A DNA stretch of 64,000 bases from Coprinus comatus (taxonomy: Eukaryota > Basidiomycota > Agaricomycetes > Agaricales > Agaricaceae), in assembly GCA_034638255.1 (NCBI GenBank), contig JAWPGT010000004.1, positions 248,001-312,000 on the forward strand, written 5' to 3'. Of the stretch, positions 34,298-51,249 are shown one piece after another. A model generated the notes under the pieces. That model did no database searches and had not been told where the DNA came from. It saw only the letters and a program-made list of their open reading frames with translations. How positions within the stretch are numbered: position 1 is the first letter of the stretch; each line of letters starts with the position of its first letter. Position numbers and translations under genes: made by a program.

Positions 34298-34994
34298 CTA
34301 AACAGCTGGCTTCGCCTCCACCACCATATCTTCAGACACAGTATTCGATGTTTCCGCCGTCGTTGTAGAAATCGGGGCTGACGTTACCAGCCCTGCAGCA
34401 GTGATAGCGGTACTCATTACTACGTCTTCCTCGACCTTACTTTCAGTAACCTCTTCAGATTCAACTTCAGCCTCAGCCTCAGCCCCAGGGGGTTTGGTAT
34501 TTTCATTGTGAGCGAGACCACTCTCGCGATTGACAGGACTGCTGGAGTTGGTGGGTGATATGGCCGGCATTTGATGACCATTAGAACTCGCTCCGGGACT
34601 CGAAGCATGGGGAATGCTGCAACATGCCACTCAGTAGAGATATCAGTTGCCGAAACAATGCAACATACTTCTCTGGATTGGGAATAGCTGTTCCAACAGT
34701 GCTCTGTGGTGTAACTCCAGCCTTGGACAATGCATAGTCACCAGAGTCGAAGTATTTGCGTTCCTAGGTTCGATCAATACGCGATGCACAAGGCCAACAG
34801 CCACTAGACCTACCTTTTGCATCTTCATCAATGCATTCTTATGCGTAGGCAACTTGCCGTACTTGGCAAATAGTTGTTGCTCCTGAGGATTCAGTTTCTG
34901 AAATGTGGAGTAAAGTGAACAACTAGTTCATACGAGGACAGAAGTATGATGAACGCACACTGATGTCGATCTTGTTTCGCTGAGCAGGATGCAT
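34298..34994 (-). CDS. IGO1: Endosulfine family protein (IGO1/ENSA), PP2A-B55 inhibitor
   Basis: Endosulfines, once phosphorylated by Rim15/Greatwall kinase, inhibit PP2A-B55 to control quiescence entry and mitosis. Four exons (34959-34994, 34814-34897, 34669-34763, 34298-34616) give 177 residues. The signature KYFDSGDY is present (44-50), with Ser47 as the expected Greatwall site. Upstream is LNPQEQQLFAKYGKLP, the usual endosulfine helix. The C-terminal ~105 residues are disordered, Ser/Pro-rich then Glu-rich, and longer than in most yeast members. The stop of the unrecognised gene lies downstream in the opposite direction of travel only by coordinates; both genes are on the minus strand. 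Confidence 0.94.
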
Positions 34995-35244
34995 GATGGC
35001 AGTTGATGGATAAACGGGCGGTAGAAGAGGTTTAGATGAAGGGGGGGGTGAAGAACAGAATAAACTTGCAGGTATTAACCCATATATGATTAAAGGTTCC
35101 GGATGTTGTGACCGAATAAAGCGGAGTTTCAACTGACCCTCAAATTTGCCACTCTCTCGCCGATTTATTCCACAAATAATCGGAATTTAATCCATCAGAC
35201 ACTACGATATCTACACAATGCTTTCAAGTCTGGCCTCGTTTTGA

Positions 35245-37345
35245 TCAACTACCTGAGTCGAGCTCCATAAAGGTATCTTCTTTCTCGTCTACCAACCAAT
35301 CGTCAACCTGCCCTACTCCTCTAATCCATATAGTTTCATCATCAGAGTCAAAGGTCAATTCATTTCCAGTGTCTATGATTTCCATCTCTTCCAATTCAAT
35401 ACTTTCGTGGCACATTCGGCGTCGATTGGATAATCCCGTTATCGTGTCTTCCTCATTGATAGAATCGAGCCCGGTGTCATCCGGGTGTTCCTCCAACGGG
35501 GAAAAATCAGATAGAATATCCCCCACTTCGCCTTCAAAGAAAAGATGATCCTCTGTGCTGGGTTCAGTCTCTTTGGTTCTTCTCGAATTCTGGGTGGGTA
35601 CATCATTTTTCAGGTCAAGAGCTTGAGAAGAAGTCTCCATGGTGGGTACGAGAGCAGGTCCGATTTGAGACCCCCATAGTAGAAAGGCCATGTGGTTTGG
35701 GTTGCTGGTCGCAATTTTGGAAGTTCCAACGTCGTCTGACTCTCCTTGTTTGGGGTTTTGGTTTACCAATAAGATGTTTTGTGTAATTCCTTTTCTTTGG
35801 TAAGACTCCTCTAGATCCTCGAACACCAAGACTTGTGCGAGGGAATTTCCTTCAAGATCCACACCAGTCATTGAACACGCATTTTGGTTCCTAAAGATCG
35901 TAGGTGGTTGAAGAACATGATAAGGTGTGGACATGGAAGATCGCGTAGGTATCCCGATAAAATCCTCGCAAAAGTCATCTACGTCTAGGTCAGCCACTGG
36001 TTGAGGCAATACTAATGACCTTTTCGTTTCATCTATGATGGCCTGATCGACATCTATATCGACTGCTACCCAACCTGTGTCGTCTTGATTAGGATGATGC
36101 CTGTTATTGCCGTACGAAAAGGGTAGCCACTCTTCCGAGTGGAAAGCGGTGTCACATTGATCTCGGCCTAAAGTTAGGTCTTGATCGTGGTCAGGAGGAA
36201 CATTTTCTTGACTTGTGGGTTCTATAAATTCTTCGTCCGCATCCAGTATATACCGATGGCCACCCTAGAAACGACGGAGTTAGCTGCAAAATAAGATATA
36301 CCAAGAGGCAGAGCACTTTAAATGACGTAGGTCTTAAACCCTGTTTATATATTTGTAGCATTGCCAGGAAAAAAGCAGATTCTGTATCAAGAGTGGTTTC
36401 TGAGTTTTTGGCAGAGTTGAAACCAGATGCAATTCGGCCTTTCAAAAGCTTGGAATTCTCGCATGAACTTCAACTGTAAATGTACAGTACATTTGCTAAT
36501 AATACCTTGAGACACCTCTTCGCTTGTGAAGAAAATGTCAAGTTAGAGGAACGTTTGGTGATGCTGGTGATAGAATCCAGGATGGGCAAAAAATATACTG
36601 TTTCCCTATGAAATTGCTATTCAAGGACTTAGCAAAACATATATGACGTGTTCAAACCACAAACTCGAGCCCAGTCTCCAAACACAAACGGATATTTTCT
36701 GGGCATAGAGGTCAAGCATGTTCAAGCAAGTGGAAAAGATACGATACTTCACGAGGCCTTTATCAACAAAACGCGTGACAACCTCGTCTAAAAGAGTCTC
36801 GAGCGGGAGGGTAAGTTTTTGGGCAAAGGGATGATGGTCAATGTCCGAAGAGTGCGTATCGTCAACAGCTGTTTTCCAAACATAGTCCAGATGCAAAGCC
36901 TGCAGTAAAGTCCCGCATGAGTTGTATACGTCGGCTGTTTTTCCGAGGCTGAGGGTTATTGTGACTATTCATCACGCAGGGTTAACATTGGACCGCTGGG
37001 AGAGCATTGAGCAACACGACTTGCATATTGGTTGTGAGCCGTCTTTGGAAGTAACAATATTAGAGACACGTTCAATACCGAGCCTGAGAGCATTCTGTGG
37101 ATCTGTCAAGAACATGATGAGCGTTGCCTCTGTGTGTGTACCTTGCGTAAGTGTTGGATGAGATAAATTGAGGTTCTCGAGGTGACAAGTTGGTGGTCAG
37201 TAGCTATGATACCATCTGCGGAGGCCGAAAGGGTGACCACGAGGGGGTTTGAGGCGAAGACGGGGCCAGAGAGGGTACCGCTGTATGAATGCTGTACGGC
37301 GAGCAACAGGGAGCAATGAGGGGACGTTGCGGTGTAGAGTGGCAT
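35245..37345 (-). CDS. Unrecognised multi-exon protein with acidic C-terminus
   Basis: Exon 1 is 37142-37345 (68 codons from MPLYTATSP). Likely further exons follow at about 37102-37045, 36988-36705, 36600-36500, 36450-36300 and 36260-35245, the last holding ~330 residues and the stop at 35245-35247. Borders between 36.2 and 36.7 kb are uncertain. The N-terminal half looks globular (LSGPVFASNPLVVTLSA; RTSIYLIQHLRK; TLPLETLLDEVVTRFVDKGL). The C-terminal half is acidic and probably disordered, ending in LMELDSGS-like acidic residues after a DDETIWIRGVG block. No domain or signal peptide was recognised. Open frames on this strand, splice-compatible junctions and an opening 147 bp from the divergent PKC1 start argue it is real. 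No function is proposed. Confidence 0.65.
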
Positions 37346-37492
37346 GGAAGAGTGACTGGATATGGTATCTCCGGAAAATAATTAAAATAATTAATAACAC
37401 AAGGTCACAGCCCTTCGTCTCATCCCAACTCTTTCACATCTCTTTCACGACCGCCGCGAACACGTAGACTCGCTCTACGCATATAGACAACA
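37346..37492. promoter_or_regulatory. Divergent promoter of PKC1 and the unrecognised gene
   Basis: 147 bp between divergent start codons. AT-rich near 37376-37400. No specific element was assigned. Confidence 0.45.
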
Positions 37493-41545
<4,053 letters not shown>

Positions 41546-41706
41546 TAAACATGCCAAACTCTTGAATGTCCGATATAATACTTTTTTCGCTGTCCTGTTA
41601 TACTATATTATTGTTGTTTTGTTACCTCCGTGCAGATTGGATCTGTCGTCGTAGTCTTCTTGCTAGTTAAGAATGTAATCGCCAGCATCCCCCATGTATT
41701 TTTTTC

Positions 41707-42120
41707 CTACGAAGATTCTTTCGTTCCACCCCGCCCCGTTGATACCCCTGCCCCAGATCCTACACCTGCTCCCGCTATGACATGCCCACCAGTACCTGGG
41801 AGACCAACAATACTATCATCTTCGGTTGAAGCATCTTCTTTTCCAGACTCGCGCATCAGTTTATAGAAACTATGCCAGAGCGATGCGATTGTCTCGTATT
41901 CTCTCGTCATCCCCATCACTTCTTCAAGTTTACGGTTCAAAGCATTACTAGAAGATAAAAGTTCTTCGAAGCCCTAAAGCCAAAAATGGAGAAAGCAAGT
42001 AGTAAATTCCTAGTTGATCAATCTAAGGATAAACAGGGTTGACCTCTTAATGCTTACTGAAGTGATCTCACGCGCTAGTTTGTCGCGTTCACGTTCGAAG
42101 AAACTCGATTCATCATCCAT
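41707..42120 (-). CDS. DAD1: DASH/Dam1 complex subunit DAD1
   Basis: Small subunit of the DASH ring that couples kinetochores to microtubules. Two exons (42058-42120, 41707-41973) give 109 residues. The core matches the family: FERERDKLAREITS, then GFEELLSSSNALNRKLEEV and ETIASLWHSFY. The ~40-residue tail is Gly/Ser/Val-rich and not conserved. Convergent with PKC1; the stops lie 161 bp apart. Confidence 0.92.
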
Positions 42121-42585
42121 ATCTTGTTAGTTTAGGTATTGATTTGTGAGATAATATGTATATGGCCCTAGTAGATTGGATTTGGCCTTTCAGCCCAGGC
42201 CTCACAGATCGATATTAGAGAGACAATGAGAGAGAGTATGTTCTATATAACTTGTTTAACTTCTGATGCGGTCATGTTCTATTACGTAATACGACAATAT
42301 AAAGTTATAATATTTGGATTGGAAAGGGTATTGGTATTTTAGTCTTAGCGACCGTCGAAAACCTGCAAAACAAAATATAAAGCGAGCAAACAAAAGAAGA
42401 AACGGGGCAAGCGGTAGGTTTAAATAATACACGATTCCAAAAGAATGAGAAGGGCGAGCAAGAGCAGGAGAGAAAAAAACCATAAAGTATGTACAAATAG
42501 CATGAGCAACACCCGTCGGCATACCAAGGAGCGCATATAAATGTGAAAAGGGGGGATAAGGGGGCGTGAATAACAGTTATAAAAT
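42121..42585. other. Intergenic region between DAD1 and the RasGEF gene
   Basis: About 465 bp, AT-rich, holding the DAD1 promoter and the RasGEF 3' UTR. No gene or repeat was recognised. Confidence 0.5.
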
Positions 42586-45500
42586 TTACAGAAAACCGCT
42601 TTCCTGGAGTAACCGAGCCATCTTCTCATCTTCTCTTTCACGGGGCTCACGGTCCAAGCTGAGTTGCCAGAAGTGATCATCTGAGCTTCGAGTACCAGTG
42701 AACTGGTTGAGGGAATCCTCAATGAAGGTGAGAATGCCAGGTATAGGGCTAAGATTATATGGCGTCGCTTGCCATCGTTGGATGTCATCCATCACATCCG
42801 ACGCTTTCTGGAATTTAAAGAAATTGATAAGTCCATTTGATACATAATCTGGGTTGCCGTCTTGGATAAACTGCAGTGTTGAAAGGAATACACCTGGTAG
42901 TAGCACGAGTTGTAGCTATAAAGCAATAGAAACTTAACAAATATACTTACCAAGGAAAGGCACACACGGAGGGCTAACCGAAGCCATAAGTGTTCGATAT
43001 TTGGCAAAGGTTTTACTGCTATCGATGATCACTTCACATGCAGCAAATTGAGCGATTACTCGTTGGTTCACTTGTTCCCATGTGCGTTTTAGACGACGGA
43101 TGGGGGGCGTATTGAGACCTGAAGTGATAGCGATCATGCTGGAAAAGTTGTTAAGAGCGCGACAACGCTGGAACACAGGCATTCAGTCAACTCAGCCAAT
43201 ACTTTAGGGAAATGCAAAACATACATCGGCAACGGTAATGAGGTATTTCACAACCTGAGCTCGTCTCCTTGAATCCTCCTTGCTGAGAATTAATTGCGCT
43301 ACCCAATCCGCGATCTAATTGATGAGTGAGTGGATGATTCATCGTACGAGTAGTGGAAAAACATACGCGATTGCTTATTTGTATGATGAGACCAATGTCG
43401 TCATTATTTTCCAGAGGTGGTTCCCTTGCGCGTTTGAATGCGTCGAATGGGTTAATGCGTTGATACATCTGACTTTCCATGATTGTCAGCTGCCTTGCAA
43501 GTTCGAGGGCATCAATCTCAAGAAGCTTCAGCTTCTTGCCAGTCTTAGGCATAATAGATGGTGGTGGGGGTTGCGGATTGGTTGAAACGAGCGACTTCAC
43601 AGAAGTATCACCACCAAGTTGCTGTATGAAACTAAGTAACGTGTTTTAACGCCAGCATAGAAGAATTAGGACTTACAACACGCTCAATAAGGCTCTTCAA
43701 CGCTTTGGCAGCCGGCATTTTCCAAACATCCTCTTCGGTGATAAACCTCTTCATCCTTTCATAAAACTGATGGTCCTCCTTGGCAATAATATGTGGTTCG
43801 GTAACCATAATTTTGAAGGTATTAATCACCCTTGAAAGCATGAGCACATGAAGTTTCCACCCGTACGTATATTGTATGCCGGCGTACCTGCTTTGAATGA
43901 CATGCTGTTTAAGTTTTGACCACTGTTCCAGCTCAGCAGGTTTCAAATTCTCTGGAGCTTGTATTCGGAACCTTTGCACGAGAAGATCGAATATTTCATC
44001 CAAGTTTGTGTAACATCTGTATGTTGTTAAGAAAGCTGTCTGGAAAGGGCGGTCTATTCGGAGGTATGAGTCATTTCAACACTACGGTTATGAATGAAAT
44101 TAACTTACCAACTTGGTCATGAGCGGTAAGCTTTTCAATGAGCACTGCAATAGTACCACCCTTAACTGAGTTGTCAGCCTCGTCAATAACTACGTCTGCA
44201 GGATTCCAGTTGGCACGGAGGAACCAAGGTTGCGATTCAGCAGCTATCTTGTCGGCATACTCATTACCCAAGATGCTAACAAGTTTGCCACCCGTACCTC
44301 TGGTCTTCTTGGGCTTGGGTGGTACTACACAATGATGATGAACATGTATATAGGTGGATTAAAAATAACATAAACTTACATTCATCAAGTACATCAGCCA
44401 GATCCCCATCATCGGTAACATCCGGCATGAGCGTACTACCTTCCATAAAATCTGTTCTTTCTGTGGTAGAACTACCAAGATCAATACTATTTGTCAAGGT
44501 ATGCGCTGGATCCAAAGGAAGGTCCCGCTCCCGCGCCGGTTGAAGCTTGGAAACGGGCACAGGTCTGTTGACCGCAAATCCCAGATCAACCATGTCCTCA
44601 TCATAAGCGAGTGGCTTATCCATAAGCTCTGGTGAACGAGCAGCACCACCGAATTGACTTTGGATCATACTCAACCTCGACATTCTCCAGTCAATGGATC
44701 CACTGTAATCCCCTTGAGCAATATCAGCTTGTTCGTGCCCCATGGCAAGAAGCGCCTCCAAGCTTTGTCGGACAGAAACTAGGTTCAGTCTCAAAGAAGA
44801 CGCATACGAGCTTACGAGGTCGACAGCAGCTGCACGATCCTCGAGAAAGTATCTGGATTCTGAAGCGGGAATGGCTTGAGCCGACAAGAGGAGTAAAGAA
44901 CTATCATCGTAGACGGCTTGCAAATATGTCTCTAAAGCGCGCACGAGTTGACGTGCTTTTGCAAGAGTTCGTATGTAGAGATCATCATTGATATCACCAC
45001 CTTGACGATAGCCATCCACATCCACATGTCGTGCAATATGGATGTCCGTAACGATGCGAACGAAGTGTGAGATGTGTGTAATTAGTTCCTGTACGCGCTG
45101 GCGAATTGACTCAACTATGAATTGTATTAGTATATTTAAAAGGATATCACGGTTACGATTTACCTGAAGAATCATTAGATGAATTGAGTGTGTATGCCAA
45201 GTTACTAAACAATTGCTCGATATGGTTTAGTAAGACGGCCACTTCAGTCACCACTTCCTGACCGAGTGGTTTCTTTGGTGCTTGTCCATCCATCCCATGA
45301 GAGACCCAACCAAAACCTTTCCATGTACCTGCGCTTCCAGCACCAACCAAACCAACCCCAATATTATCGGTACCAAAGGTACCATACACTCTCTTGGTCG
45401 TGTAATCACTCTGTTTATTAGATTGTGCACGCTCCACCTCTAGAGAAAACATTTCCACGGCTTTTTGGAGCTCCTCGGCATCTCCCTGAATTCGGTTTAG

Positions 45501-47013
45501 CGTTTCCCGAAGATTTGAGCCAGAATCATAGTGCATAGCACGAGCCGATAGCACGAGCCGGGAAAGAGTAGCAGTCACTCTTCGTTGGGCAGGTTTAAGT
45601 GGTGAAGATGAGGATTTCTCTCGTGTTTCCTTTCCGAGCAGGTCAATGGGCAAGTGCGAAGAATTGGGTGCGCAAACGTAGATGAGGCTACGAACAGCTC
45701 GAACAGTATCTTGGATAAGCTCGTCCATCCTTTGATCATCAGTTGCTCGTGGATCACCATAAACTGCATCAAGTACTGCTTGAATAGCATCTTGAGTTCT
45801 AACGGATAGGACACGGGGATTTTCTGCAGCGAGAGGAGCCAATGCTTGTTGGAGGTGTTGAGCAACCTGCTCATCAGACGTAAGTTCTATTCCTGTTCCA
45901 TTGGTGTGGCTGGCGCCATTCAAGTGAAGATCCGCCGGTAATGATCGGGGAGGTTGAGATTGATCTTCTGGGGGAACAATATCAGAGTCATCAGAATAGA
46001 CACTGCTGCGATTTCCTGAAGAACGACCATGTGCCGATGAGGACGGCCAGGAGTCTTCAAGGTCAGAATGCGAGCTGTTCTGAACAGGTGGTTCTGGTCG
46101 GGTCTTGGAAACTTCCTTTGTCAGCCTGTTGAGGTAATAGTACGATAAACCATCATCTGCTAGTCTCCTTACCCATGGCTCGGGCGTGCCATTTGACCGG
46201 GGGATGCCAAAGCCAATAGATTCTTCACTGGTGATTCTAGTGGCGGCAGCTCCAAATGCGACCCCGCCACCAGTCGCAGCTCGGGCAGTACTTTGCGCGG
46301 AAAGCCCTGCGAGGTCGCTGTCGGAGATATCGTGCTCTGCCTCTAATGGTAGATCGCGCGCTTGTTCTCCAGTACGTGTGTTAACGTAAAATATCTGAAT
46401 GAGACTTGTCAAATCATTAACGCCATATATTGCGCAAGAAACATACCTGGCCATCTACTGTTACTTGGGGCATCCAAAAGTCACTTGTTTGCGTTTGGTC
46501 AGAGGTAATAACAATCTCGTTGTCACTAGAACCATCCATGTGTGATATTTCATTCTTCAACCACTCTTCGTTCTGGGTTGCCTGGGAGCCTTGGATTAAG
46601 GCTTCAGACATATCCACCAGTGCCGCATCCGAAGATAGAGTATCCGCGTGAGCAGGAGCATCTGGGTTTGACCAATCCGAGCCAGAGAATGCTAATTCGG
46701 CCTCTTCTGTCGAAATCAAGGTCACATAGTTGGATGGGAACCACCCCCGCTCATCTCCAAGGAGGCCATCCCACCACCCAGACGGTTGCTGATTGAGAAC
46801 TTCAATTATTGCCCCGCGATGAAATGAAAGGGCCGAAGCGTCCTGTGCTGCATAGTCATATAAAGCACGGCAGAATAGAGCCTGGTATTGGTCGTCAACT
46901 TCTTGTTCAGGCTGGTGGAAAGGTGTATCCTGGGAATTAAGCATTGCGGAATTTATGGTAGCGGTATGGGGAAAGAAAGAAGAGGCATGTGAGGGGGCAA
47001 TAACGGAGGTCAT
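42586..47013 (-). CDS. CDC25: Ras guanine-nucleotide exchange factor, CDC25 type, with SH3 and WW domains
   Basis: Activates Ras by exchanging GDP for GTP at the plasma membrane. Nine exons (46447-47013, 45164-46394, 44380-45114, 44109-44324, 43677-44053, 43367-43621, 43225-43314, 42951-43167, 42586-42893) sum to 3,996 nt, 1,331 residues. An SH3 domain (~45-103; ALYDYAAQDASALSF, WWDGLLGDERGWFPSNYV) is followed by WW-like segments (~178-205 with IFYVNTRTGE; ~255-290 with PWVRRLADDGLSYYYLNRLT). After a helical middle come the RasGEF_N domain (GTIAVLIEKLTAHD; QTAFLTTYRCY) and the catalytic domain (DALELARQLTIMES, then RCRALNNFSSMIAITSGLN, then PCVPFLGVFLSTL). The start is the ATG at 47013. Confidence 0.95.
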
Positions 47014-47166
47014 ACAATGTACAGTAGATACCAGAGGCGGCAATTAGGCGAGGGGAAATGGTCAGACGTCTGCTGGCTAAAGCAGGGAGGTATGTGTCTG
47101 CTGACTAAGCATGTCGGCATCAACCGACAACAAGTCGTTGTTCCTAAGTAGTTATCCTACTTATAT

Positions 47167-50100
47167 CTACCGCTTCAGAGTCCTCTGTTTCTCTGCAAAC
47201 TCCACAATCTTTCGGTCGACAAACAGACCTTTGCGATCCCGAACGCTGTCCATATAGCTCTTCGCAACGTTCACGCGGTCCGCTTTTTCTCCAAGGTCTT
47301 CCAGCTCCTCTTCTGTTGTAGGTACCCAGAATGGGTCCTGATCGAGTAGCTCGTACCTGGCAACTAGTAAGAAACCGCACCGAAAGCATTTGAAACACGC
47401 CGTACTCACCCGCTAAATATCAATTGCGGACTAGCAGCACCTGATGTACGCTTTCGAATATCTGTGCATGGTCGTTGGTGCCCGCCAGCTCTAAACTATA
47501 AATAGCCTACCGTCTGCAAACCCAAAACTTTCTACAACTGGCAACTGTGCTGAAACAGTGAAGAAAGATGTCCCCTCCTTCATCTCCTCGGCAACTATCC
47601 GTCCCCTCCGCTTAGCAACGACGCCATATACCTTTCCAAGAACGTCCGCTATAAATATATATTGTTCATCAGTCATATGATGGAGATGTTGTTGAGATGC
47701 AAAATGAGGAAATTCAAATGCTCACTTGATGTTTGGATGTCGCAGGAATACATTGCCAACATCAATCTTGGCGACCAATCAAGAAGCCCATTCCGGAAAG
47801 CATCTCTGACAGCTGTGATAATAGAGCCTGTAACCTGAGCCATACGATGATTTTCTGAAGAAGATCAGGCTTTCAATTAGAAGACCATCAACCACACTTT
47901 ATCACCTACCAATTTCCTTCTCTAGCGCATCCCGATCATACTCTACACTTTCAACAAAGTATGCTAGGCCTTCCACCGGCTCGGCACACATAGGACCCTG
48001 GAAGGTAGCTAATTGAAACCCTGTTTCAATATGATCATCGAAGTCTCGAATGACCTTGTCCGTTCCGACATCACCATCGTCGGACTTGGTCCGCTCCAAC
48101 CGACGCCTCAATCTAACAATGTCAACCATCAATTATAATCTTCCAGCGGTAACCCAGACTCACGAAGCGTATGATCTCGGTTTCCGTGCATCAATCAATA
48201 GACAACCACCTGCTCGCTGTGGGCCAAATGACCAGATCCTATTCACAGCATCTTCCCATTCACCTCCGACTTCTTTGCATTTATCTTTCAGGGCATCCCA
48301 GAATTGGTCGGGCTTTACAGTAGGTTTCCTGACGACGTCACCATATTTGTCAACTGCATTTTCTTCCTCCTCTTGATCCCTATTTTCTGGTCGATCCGAA
48401 TCATATTGTAGCTTCTTGATTGTAATGATATTTTGAAGGATAAAATTAAGTAACGGAGCAGGAATTGGAGCTGCACGGATTGTAAAACAAAGAACGTTCT
48501 GAGCGCTTGTTCCCTTTATCGTTCCACGCGGCGCACTTGGAGTCTTAGTTGGAGCCATTTCTTCACTATCATCAGAATGTAGCCTGCTTTCAAAAACAAA
48601 GTATTGGTACCTGGTGCATTAACTGCGGTTTCTCGGAAAGGTACAATAGGCTTGGATGCATGCACCTCAACTTTCGCAAATCGTTCGCGGAGATCTTTTA
48701 GGCACCTCTGCATGTTGCTATTAAAATCGAATCCTCTTGAAAATATCAACACCTACCTCTAAATGCAGCTCTCCAGCAGTCAAAATAACATATTCTCCAG
48801 TCTGTTGCTGGAACATCTCAACACAAGGATCAGACTGTACTAGCAGCTTCAACCCTGTTAAAAGCTTGGGCATATCAACAGGATGTGCGGGCTCCAATGC
48901 AACGCGAACAATCGGTGCCACCTGTGAACGTATCGTGTCAGTTATCGAGTCCAGTGGTACTGAAAATTGAAAACAAACTTACAGCCCTGTTAACCGCACC
49001 CAAATTTACAAGCTGTCTCTCCTTAGCCTCCAAACTGAGATTCCCAAGGTTCTCCGCAATCCCACTCTCCCCGGGAACACATAATGTAGCAGTTCTATAA
49101 ACCTTTCCTTCCAGACCTTTGATAGCAAAAATGTTCCCAGCGCGGACAGAATCAACTGCGATCAACTCTCGTCCCATCATTGTATACAATCCTTCCACTG
49201 CAGCAGAAACGACGTATTTCTGATTATGGGAATGAGATTGATCCAACGCAGTATTATACTTTGGTAGCAAAGCCAGAATAGTACTTCCAGTATGGATAAT
49301 GCCCGAATACAATCTTGCAAAACCAAGAATAACTTCAGTCTCCTGCTCTTCCTCGACTTCTTCAGATTCAGTTGACTCTTCTGTTTTGGGGGTTATAACG
49401 CTAGCTGTGGTAGATTGTCCATTCACTTCTGTTTGCGCTACTCTCGCAGCCCTTGCTTGTGTTGCTTTTGCGCGCATTTCCTCGGCTGTCCAAGTTTTCT
49501 TTTTCTTTTCTGGAAGGTCCTTAGAGGAAACTGCGAACATCTTGCTCACATATGCAGTAACAAAAGAATCCGGCGCCGAACGAGCAGTGTATAGATCTTC
49601 TTCTAGTTTAGTCTTGGGTATGATGTTCTTATCATGGATTTCTGGATAGAGCATCTTGGGTATACGAGCAGCTTGAGCAATGTTAGGGGGAGGAATGACG
49701 TCGATCGCTGCTTGAATGATACATGTTGACAGGGAAAGCCATTGAGTGAAAATCAGGGAGAGTAGTTGTCTAGTGTCTTTAGATCTCAGGTCTCGAGGTA
49801 GAATTTTAAGATTCAGGGCTGTAACGATCTTTGTTACTTTGTCAGGGTTTCTGAAACAATACAGGGTCGTTAATCAACATCCACATAAACATGTAAGCGC
49901 TTACGGGTTTAAAACAACTGCATCATAGACTGCCCAGATATTCTCAAGAACGAATTGGACAAAGAGAGGTTTGAGTGCTCTGCCCCGAAGATATTTATAA
50001 CTGATTACCCTCTTTGTCTTCGGATCCAAAAAGTAATCTCCCCACAAGACCTTCCGCAGGTTAACCTCCTTAATCTTCAATTTTTGTGCATATAACTGCG

Positions 50101-51027
50101 CAAACTTTCCAATACGGAATCCCCAACCATCTAAAGCGGATGCAAAAATAACATTACCCTTTTCCGGTGCAAAATAGATATCTTCATCGTCCTTTTCTTC
50201 AAATTCATCCTCCTCATTGACTGTCGCTTCTACTTCATCTGCCTCTTGTGCTTTTTTTTCTGCAAGTCTCCTCTCACGTCCTTCTCTCCATCGTAGATCG
50301 TCTTCCATTCGTTCACTAGCGAAGAAACTTCCCATAACTGCATTCACATCTTCAATCAACCTCGCAAGATGATGATACGCTTCTACTGGTGCTAATTTCA
50401 ATTCTGTTATAAGACGGTCAAATTTATTGATGATTAGAATTGGCCGTAGTCCATCTTGCCATGCTTGTCTTAAAACGGCGATCGTCTAGGTAATTTGAAG
50501 TGAAGAATGTAAATAAGCAAGAACTATTAATATGGTATGAGAATGACATACTGACCTGTGTACAAACACCTTCTACAACATCAACCAAAACCAAAGCACC
50601 ATCCACTAATCGAGCTGCAATCGATACTTCACTCGAAAAATCTACATGTCCAGGTGTATCAATCATATTCACAGTATACGTCCTCGGTGTTTTTTCTAAG
50701 AACAAGGCACACATATCATTCATCACACACCATCACAGAAAAACCAACATAAAAAAAAGAAAACAAACCTCCATCTTCATTCTTTTCCATAACATGAAAC
50801 CTCAAAGAAACAGCACTACTCTCCATAGTGATACCTCTCTCCTGTTCATCTTCTCTACTATCCAAGTACCTCATCTTTCCAGCCATACGTGATGAAATGA
50901 TATTGTTAGCAGCAAGAAGTGCATCCATTAATGTTGTCTTTCCATGATCTACATGTCCTAGAGTTGTTATTATTCGAACATTGTTAGGGTCTTGTATCTC
51001 CAATTCGCTTTGCTTCTGGGCTTCCAT
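47167..51027 (-). CDS. EFL1: Elongation-factor-like GTPase EFL1/RIA1 (60S subunit maturation)
   Basis: Cytoplasmic EF-2-like GTPase that with SBDS/Sdo1 releases eIF6/Tif6 from pre-60S subunits. Twelve exons (50769-51027, 50556-50695, 49905-50485, 48983-49850, 48757-48921, 48611-48707, 48164-48560, 47910-48112, 47726-47854, 47511-47648, 47410-47461, 47167-47356) sum to 3,219 nt, 1,072 residues. GTPase motifs: GHVDHGKTT (24-32), [16 protein letters not shown] and NKFD. The domain I insertion is highly charged ([12 protein letters not shown]). Domain IV-V blocks include [10 protein letters not shown] and, near the end, [12 protein letters not shown]. Together with midasin it gives the window two 60S maturation factors. 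Divergent with CWF19 across 222 bp. Confidence 0.96.
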
Positions 51028-51249
51028 GATTGTAAATGTGTAAAGGGGAAAATCAGGTATTTGTTTTGGGGAGAGTCAATTGATTAGATTTTGCGGACCC
51101 GTACACACATATATTGATCAAATCAAAATTTTCCGAAAGAGGAAGGTCTACTATGACGATTCATGCACGTGATGACTCACGCTCGGCTCAATGGAAAGCC
51201 AGGTTCTGGCTAGGTTGTTGGAATACGACGTCAACGCGTCAACCAAGTT

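Noticed and set aside
36922..37161. Plus-strand ORF opposite the unrecognised gene
   Set aside because: The opposite strand has a better start, phase-consistent splice sites and longer open segments, so this strand was not annotated.
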